This document shows, piece by piece, positions 58,573-64,000 of a stretch of 64,000 nt of DNA; within the stretch, counting starts at the first letter, position 1; the number at the start of each line of letters is the position of its first letter. Made by a program: the position numbers and the translations under genes. The notes under the pieces were generated by a model. That model was not told the origin of the DNA. It ran no database searches and saw nothing but the letters and a program-made list of their open reading frames with translations. The DNA is from Apoderus coryli (lineage: Eukaryota; Arthropoda; Insecta; Coleoptera; Attelabidae). The DNA lies in NCBI GenBank assembly GCA_911728435.2, contig OU452210.1, forward strand, positions 14,446,001 through 14,510,000. The letters run 5' to 3'.

Positions 58573-61531
58573 AGCAATTAATTAATACGGGGTTTATGCA
58601 TAATTTCACAATTCTTTTAATAATTATACTAATTATTATAAGATGGCCTTTTATTTTCTTATAGCCCATATACAAGTTTTCTATTATTATAATAATTACA
58701 ACATAGATATATAGTTAATAATAATTAATTGGTAATATTACTTAAAAATATATATATTTTATTATACCTAATATCATAATAGATAACGATAAAAAAAAAG
58801 TTGTTGTTTCAGAATTCTAATTTCGAATAATTAACAAATTACATAGGTAGGTACTTCTCTAAACATAATTTATTCATTATGAGAAATCAGAATTTTGAAA
58901 CATCTTTTATAGATTTTATTTATTTATTTAATGATATGCTGTGTTTGTTAAGGTGCGTTCACACGTAAGGTGCAGCAAAGCGTAGCTATTTTATTTTGAA
59001 GCGACAGCACAAGCGGTCCTGCCAAAGTCATTAACATTTTGAAGTCAATATACAAATGTAAACTACTTACAAATATTATGCATCTTGCTTTAAAGCAGTG
59101 TCATATTTTTCTGAGTAAATTATAAATTGTAAAATTGTTCAGTAAAACAATTTTTAAGTTAATATTTAAAAAACAGAGCCAATTTTTTTTTCTGAGCAAA
59201 GTCCATTAAAATTCCTAAACTAACAGGTGTTGACTTGACTTTTGAAGGCTGCAATAATGAAATTTTCTGAGTAAATGCTTCTCCAACTAGAGTAAGTTTT
59301 ATTTGATAATCCTGCAAGGTACAATCAGTAAGAATAATGGTTTAAGGCGTTTAGCTATTTATTTTGGAATAGACAGTACGTATACATGATTTTTGGCAGT
59401 CGAATGTTTATGAGCAAATTTTTTTGTGAGTCACTCCACCAGATCATTAAGCTTTCTGAATCAAACAGTTTTGGAGTCGATATACAAATGTAAAGTACAA
59501 ATATTTTTGTCTTTCTTTGATATTTTCAAGATAGTGTAGTAAATTATAATCAGAAAGGAAAGGGGTAAACCTCCTGAAGTAGAAGTCAAAATCAAATAAA
59601 ATCTTAAAGCTGTTCTGTCTAGGATTAGATTCGCTTGGGCTGCACCGTAACGGATTGAGTCTGATAATAATGAAAATATTAATATTCATGACTCAATTTG
59701 TTTATTAACATACATATTTTGTAGTTTATCTTGTAATAATAATAATAATACTATGATGATGCTCATGTAGTAAAAGAAAATCCATCCATTTTCAGTGCCT
59801 TTGAAAGAAAGTAATAAAAACGCGTAGGTTTGAGACCTACGTTTTTTTTTATTAATTAATTAGAATTTATATATTATACATATTATATATTTACACTAAA
59901 CAATTTTTATTAATATAGTAATAAATGTAGTGCCTTTTTTTAATTAGATGTTATTTGTAAAATAGTGTTTAAGTGTTTTTTAGTAATTTATATTATGTAC
60001 CTATATTGTATCACATAATATTTTATGTAAAGTGTGCTTAAGTGGAAAACACACACGCGGTTAATAAACTCTAAATCTTCAAACGTACAAAGTAGTACAA
60101 AATTTTTGTTTGAAATATTTTGTGCATCATGCTTTGATACATACATAATATACAGAGTTATTCTTCTTTACTTTACAAAAGTTGATTACAGGCTTTATGG
60201 AGTGTTTTAAGAATGACCTTGTATATAATTTTTATTTGTAAATGTGTCGCCTTAGACACAAAATAAATGCTCACAAATTACTGTTTAATCGGCTCAAATG
60301 AATATGCAATAAATAAAAATACCTAATATAGCCTGAAATCAGAAATATTCATATCTGTGATAAGTAAAAAAAAATCAATCAAAATTTATTACGATATTTT
60401 GCAATCAACAGGCCAATTATTATTGATTTTAAAGCATTTTTTATGTTTTTTTTTGTGTAGTGATATTAGTTGGTTATAATAATCGTGATTTTAATATAAA
60501 CAAAAAATTATTGAGGAAGGTACTAAACCAATAATTTTGTTTGAGTCCTCGTCCGGAGTTCTTCTGCTATTTTAGATTCTGTTCGTACTTCTATAAAATA
60601 ACAGAAGAACCGTTAATTTAACACTACTATATTTTAAATCCAGGCATCTCATCAGTTTTTCTACGTGAAAAATTATGAAGATGTAGATAGTTACTATTCG
60701 CCAAACAAAAACAATCAATAATGAATAATTGTTTGTATTAAAATCAAAATTATTAATAACTGCTTATAATATATTATTGTGCTGCTCCTAAATAACTTAA
60801 TTTAATAAATTATGCAGTTTAGCAAGAAAGGTTGAATATACCTTGAACTGATAATGATAATAATAAATTTTATAGTTTAGGTTCTAAGATTTTTTTAATC
60901 TAACCAATACACATATTATAAATATATATTATTATTTTTATTTTGTATTTTTCTTCCAGTGTAAGGATATAGTGCATATGTCTTGTATCTGTTTTATTGT
61001 GAATTGTATTTGGTACCTATACTTACTTGTAAATACAAAATTAAATCACAAAAATCTTTTTTTTGCTTTTTAATATTATCCTAAAGGAGAGAGCGAATTC
61101 CCAATGAAACTGTCGTTGTTTACCGTTACAGTTTTACATCGTGATTTATAAACTTTGGAACAGTTACAGTTGTCTCAACTCATAACCTATAATTGTTTTA
61201 TTTACTTTCGTTCTTGGTTCTTCTACTTATTAATAATATCTAATACCATAAATATAAACATGGATTTATTTCCTTTTCCGAGCCACTTATGAATAATATT
61301 TTTATTATCATAATATAAATAATTTAATTTACGGGATCATCTGATTTCTATCAATTCTGTCAAAATTATGACAATTTTAGAATATAATAGAAACCTGTAA
61401 TAATAATTGGCCTCTTCTAATATCGCTAATTGAATATTAGATGGCGCTACTGTCAAAAAATCAAGTTAAATTAAAGAGTAGAAACCTGTATTTTGAGGTA
61501 AAATAGTTCCTGTTAAATATGATGGCGATAC
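58573..61531. other. AT-rich intergenic DNA between yki and shark
   Basis: No gene or clear transposon is seen. Two small hairpins are visible: 59822-59842 (CGTAGGT..ACCTACG followed by a T run) and 60558-60610. Confidence 0.45.
60558..60610. other. Imperfect hairpin of ~53 nt
   Basis: GTTCTTCTG pairs with CAGAAGAAC and, after one mismatch, TATTTTA pairs with TAAAATA, leaving a loop of about 18 nt. There are 16 paired bases. It is shorter than a usual animal pre-miRNA and there is no expression evidence. Confidence 0.3.
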
Positions 61532-61709
61532 CATTGTGTTTATTATAATATAGTGTGTCAGCGCTTGGTTAGTATCATCATCTAACAACAGACGGCGTTA
61601 TCAACTTCAGTCGTTTATTAATAAATTTCTGGTATATGATAGCGCCATCTGTTGTTAGTTGACAGGTACTAACCAAGCGCTGACACACTATATTATAATA
61701 AACACAATG
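61532..61709 (+). mobile_element. Palindromic non-autonomous DNA element, copy 1 (178 bp)
   Basis: The element starts CATTGTGTTTATTATAATAT and ends with its inverse. The arms are almost completely complementary, with shared blocks GTGTGTCAGCGCTTGGTTAG and AACAACAGA(C/T)GGCG. A 7-bp direct repeat GCGATAC flanks it (61525-61531, 61710-61716). It is non-coding. Confidence 0.92.
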
Positions 61710-61931
61710 GCGATACTCTCAAAAAATAAATAACTTCCTTGCAATATTTTATTAGACTTTCCATACTTGATAGGGATGGGCTTATCTCATATCTTAATTG
61801 ACTTTAAAATTAAGGTCGACATATTAGGGCAAGCATTGAATCATCATATATTGTTAACCGTCTATGCGATCATTGTCTTTAAAAGGTTTATAAAGACAAT
61901 GATGCGGTCTTCTTTGGCAAAATAGATGAAC

Positions 61932-62107
61932 CATTGTGTTTATTATAATATAGTGTGTCAGCGCTTGGTTAGTACCTGTCAACTAACAACAGATGGCGTT
62001 ATCATATACCATAAATTTATTAATAAACGACTGAAGTTGATAACGCCGTCTGTTGTTAGATGCTGGTACTAACCAAGCGCTGACACACTATATTATAATA
62101 CACAATG
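61932..62107 (-). mobile_element. Palindromic non-autonomous DNA element, copy 2 (176 bp)
   Basis: Nearly identical to copy 1 but in opposite orientation, as shown by the asymmetric centre (TTATTAATAAACGACTGAAG versus its inverse). A 7-bp direct repeat GATGAAC flanks it (61925-61931, 62108-62114). A 2-3-base deletion near the right end (AATACACAATG instead of AATAAACACAATG) is the main difference. Confidence 0.92.
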
Positions 62108-62512
62108 GATGAACTAAGCCATATGATGTTTTGTGGAACTAAGATTGATTTCTAATCTTTGTTATATTTATGTGATTTATAATGGAAGATAATTATTTCT
62201 TATAGGTATTTTACTTTAGACCACTAACTGCTTCAAGTAAAAAGTTTTTTCCATTAACATCACTTGAATTGACTTTTATAACCAGCGATAAGGTCTAAAC
62301 ATCTGATATTTTCAATTAAAGGAAAAGTTAGTACTATTGTCATTATCGTCAAATGATTGTCAATTTGTCATTGTTTATTGTTCTTATCATAATAGTCCAA
62401 ATATTTTGTGTATTTTTATGATTTTATGTTTTAAATAAGTTTTTTAATACCTACATTTTATCGAGTAATGTAGATTTACACAATTAAACGGTTGCATGAA
62501 TTATATATCATT

Positions 62513-64000
62513 ATGAATATGAGTACGAGTAACGATGAGGACATTTGTTGGTACCATGGAACTCTAAGTAGAGGGGAAGCTGATGAAATGTTGTTGAATG
62601 GTAAATAAAGGATTTGTAGAACATTGTTACTTTACTAAAACCAAATTTATTTCAGATCCTAGAAAATCAAACGGTTTATTTCTAGTTAGAAATAGTAATA
62701 GTTCAGTTGGTGATTTTGTGTTGTCAGTTGTTTACCTCAATCAAGTTAATCATTTCCAAATACGAAGACATGGAGAAGATGCATTTTTTTCAATAGGTAC
62801 TTGTACTACTACCTATTTTAACTAGAAAGAGTAATATTCACTATATTTTCCAGATCAATGCTTAAAATTCCATGGCTTAGAAAAATTAATAGAACACTTC
62901 CTAACAAATGAAGGACTTCTAGATAATTTAGTATTAAAAGACTATATCAAAGGTTCCCCACCACCCCCAGATTGTCGAAGATTTGGCAGAACAAATCTGT
63001 TACACAGAGCAATTAGTCAAGGAGATTATACTGTTGTCTTAAATATACTAGGAAGTACCTATCGACTTGGTGACAAAAATCACAATGGACAAACAGCTGT
63101 TCATTTAGCTAGTATGAAAGGAAATAATTCTATATTAAATCAACTAATTAAACATGGTGCCAATGTTAATTTGAGAGATACCTTCGGACTAACACCCTTA
63201 CATGTAAGTACAGTTGTTATCTGATTGCCAGACTAGGGTAAAGATTTCGCGTTTTTAGTACGCGTGCCAGAATAATCTTCCAACAACTGTGAGACTACTT
63301 GTGCAACTTGGAGGAGCTAACATTCAAGCTAGGAAAACAGAAAATGGTGCTGTTCCTTTACACGACGCAGCAAGTTATGGACATAAAGATGTTATTTTAG
63401 AATTGTTATCTTTAAATGCTCCTGCTAATCCGCGTACTAAAGATAACGAAGTACCGTCGCAACTAGCTAGAAAACATGGACATATTCAATGTGCCGAAAT
63501 CTTAGGTAAATTTTATATTATAATTTTAACTAGAAGGTATAATGTAAACTTTGTTTTATGTGCTGTCCTAAAATTAAAAGAAGATTATACGTCTCCAGCA
63601 ACAAAAACAGATAAATGCCAATGGTACCATGGTACGTTGGACAGAGAAGAGGCAAACGCAGTTATAAGACAACATGGTGGCAAAAGTGGATCATTTCTCA
63701 TCAGATTTAGTCAGAGAAATAAAGAAAATGCTTTAACATTGTTATATGAAGATGTTTTTTATAATTACATTATTCGGAAAAAGGTTCGTAAAATGTTATC
63801 TACTTATTTAATACTGGATTCTTTCACATATAGGCTTCCGATACTCTTGTTTGTACAGGTAGTTTGTCTCAAAGTAATACGTAGAAGCATTGGACCTTAA
63901 TATCATTCAGACTTTTGCAATATCAATGTAAATTAATTTTTTAGGATTACTATTTGTATATTGATGATGGGCCATATTTAAATTCATTAGAACACGTCGT
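62513..64000 (+). CDS. shark: Shark-type SH2-ankyrin non-receptor tyrosine kinase, 5' part
   Basis: Six exons are visible: 62513-62600, 62656-62796, 62854-63203, 63259-63505, 63581-63783 and 63945 to beyond the window edge. Together they encode about the first 361 residues. SH2-1 begins WYHGTLSRGEADEML and has the phosphotyrosine-binding FLVRNS. Ankyrin repeats follow (GRTNLLHRAI, NGQTAVHLAS, FGLTPLHYACQNN, GAVPLHDAASYGHKDVILEL). SH2-2 begins WYHGTLDREEANAVI with FLIRFS, continuing DYYLYIDDGPYLNSLEHVV. This SH2-ANK-SH2 order is diagnostic of Shark. The kinase domain must lie to the right. In Drosophila, Shark acts in dorsal closure and downstream of Draper in glial phagocytosis. The exon 4 acceptor TTTTTAG|TAC is chosen because it restores LHYACQNN. 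The exon 5 acceptor (63581 or 63584) is ambiguous. A second in-frame ATG lies at 62519. Confidence 0.95.

Noticed and set aside
59822..59852. Hairpin CGTAGGT...ACCTACG followed by a T run, resembling a bacterial terminator
   Set aside because: The sequence is eukaryotic nuclear DNA without an adjacent polymerase III gene. A 7-bp stem next to T runs is expected by chance.

Overview
The window is AT-rich nuclear DNA from an insect. This is inferred from spliced genes with short GT-AG introns, a Yorkie-type (not duplicated YAP/TAZ) Hippo co-activator, a Shark-type SH2-ankyrin kinase, and many insect-type transposable-element remnants. The order is not settled: a holometabolous insect such as a beetle would fit, but nothing here proves it. 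All exon maps below were made by hand from splice consensus, reading phase and protein-family likeness.

Layout. 1-19.8 kb has no host gene that I can support. It holds non-LTR reverse transcriptase (RT) fragments (2.9-3.3, 8.6-9.6 kb), an internally deleted PHD-ORF1 retrotransposon (11.7-12.9 kb), a decayed mariner-like transposase (6.3-7.3 kb), a non-autonomous hAT element with an 8-bp target duplication (11.05-11.54 kb), a satellite of about 49-bp monomers with a 195-bp higher-order period (16.2-17.85 kb) and a diverged foldback (19.1-19.5 kb). From 19.8 to 35 kb lies a compact gene cluster: an alpha-arrestin ending in a PPxY tail (minus), SSR3/TRAP-gamma (plus), GPATCH11 (minus) and MED1 (minus, 13 coding exons). 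MED1 is divergent from yki. Yki starts at 35.15 kb and ends at 55.95 kb, with six coding exons and a 17.6-kb second intron. That intron is a transposon and satellite sink: a Tc1/mariner remnant, a nearly intact RT domain, a 162-bp satellite interrupted by a palindrome, two more large foldbacks and several RT scraps. 56-62.4 kb is yki 3' flank and intergenic DNA with a mariner remnant, a 328-bp tandem duplication, a small TIR element, and two near-identical palindromic elements, each with a 7-bp target duplication. The 5' part of shark runs from 62.5 kb off the right edge.

Function. The host genes are not an operon-like unit: Hippo-pathway output (Yki), transcription (Mediator), ER translocation (TRAP), a G-patch protein, trafficking/ubiquitin adaptor work (arrestin) and phagocytic/epithelial signalling (Shark). 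Exact TATCGATA (DRE-type) sites lie upstream of SSR3 and GPATCH11.

Most unusual signals. (1) A recurring CTGANGA ... CGAAAC motif, resembling a hammerhead-ribozyme core, at several loci and in both arms of two foldbacks. (2) The paired palindromic elements with 7-bp duplications. (3) The two structured satellites. (4) A Yki C-terminus ending I-W-L.
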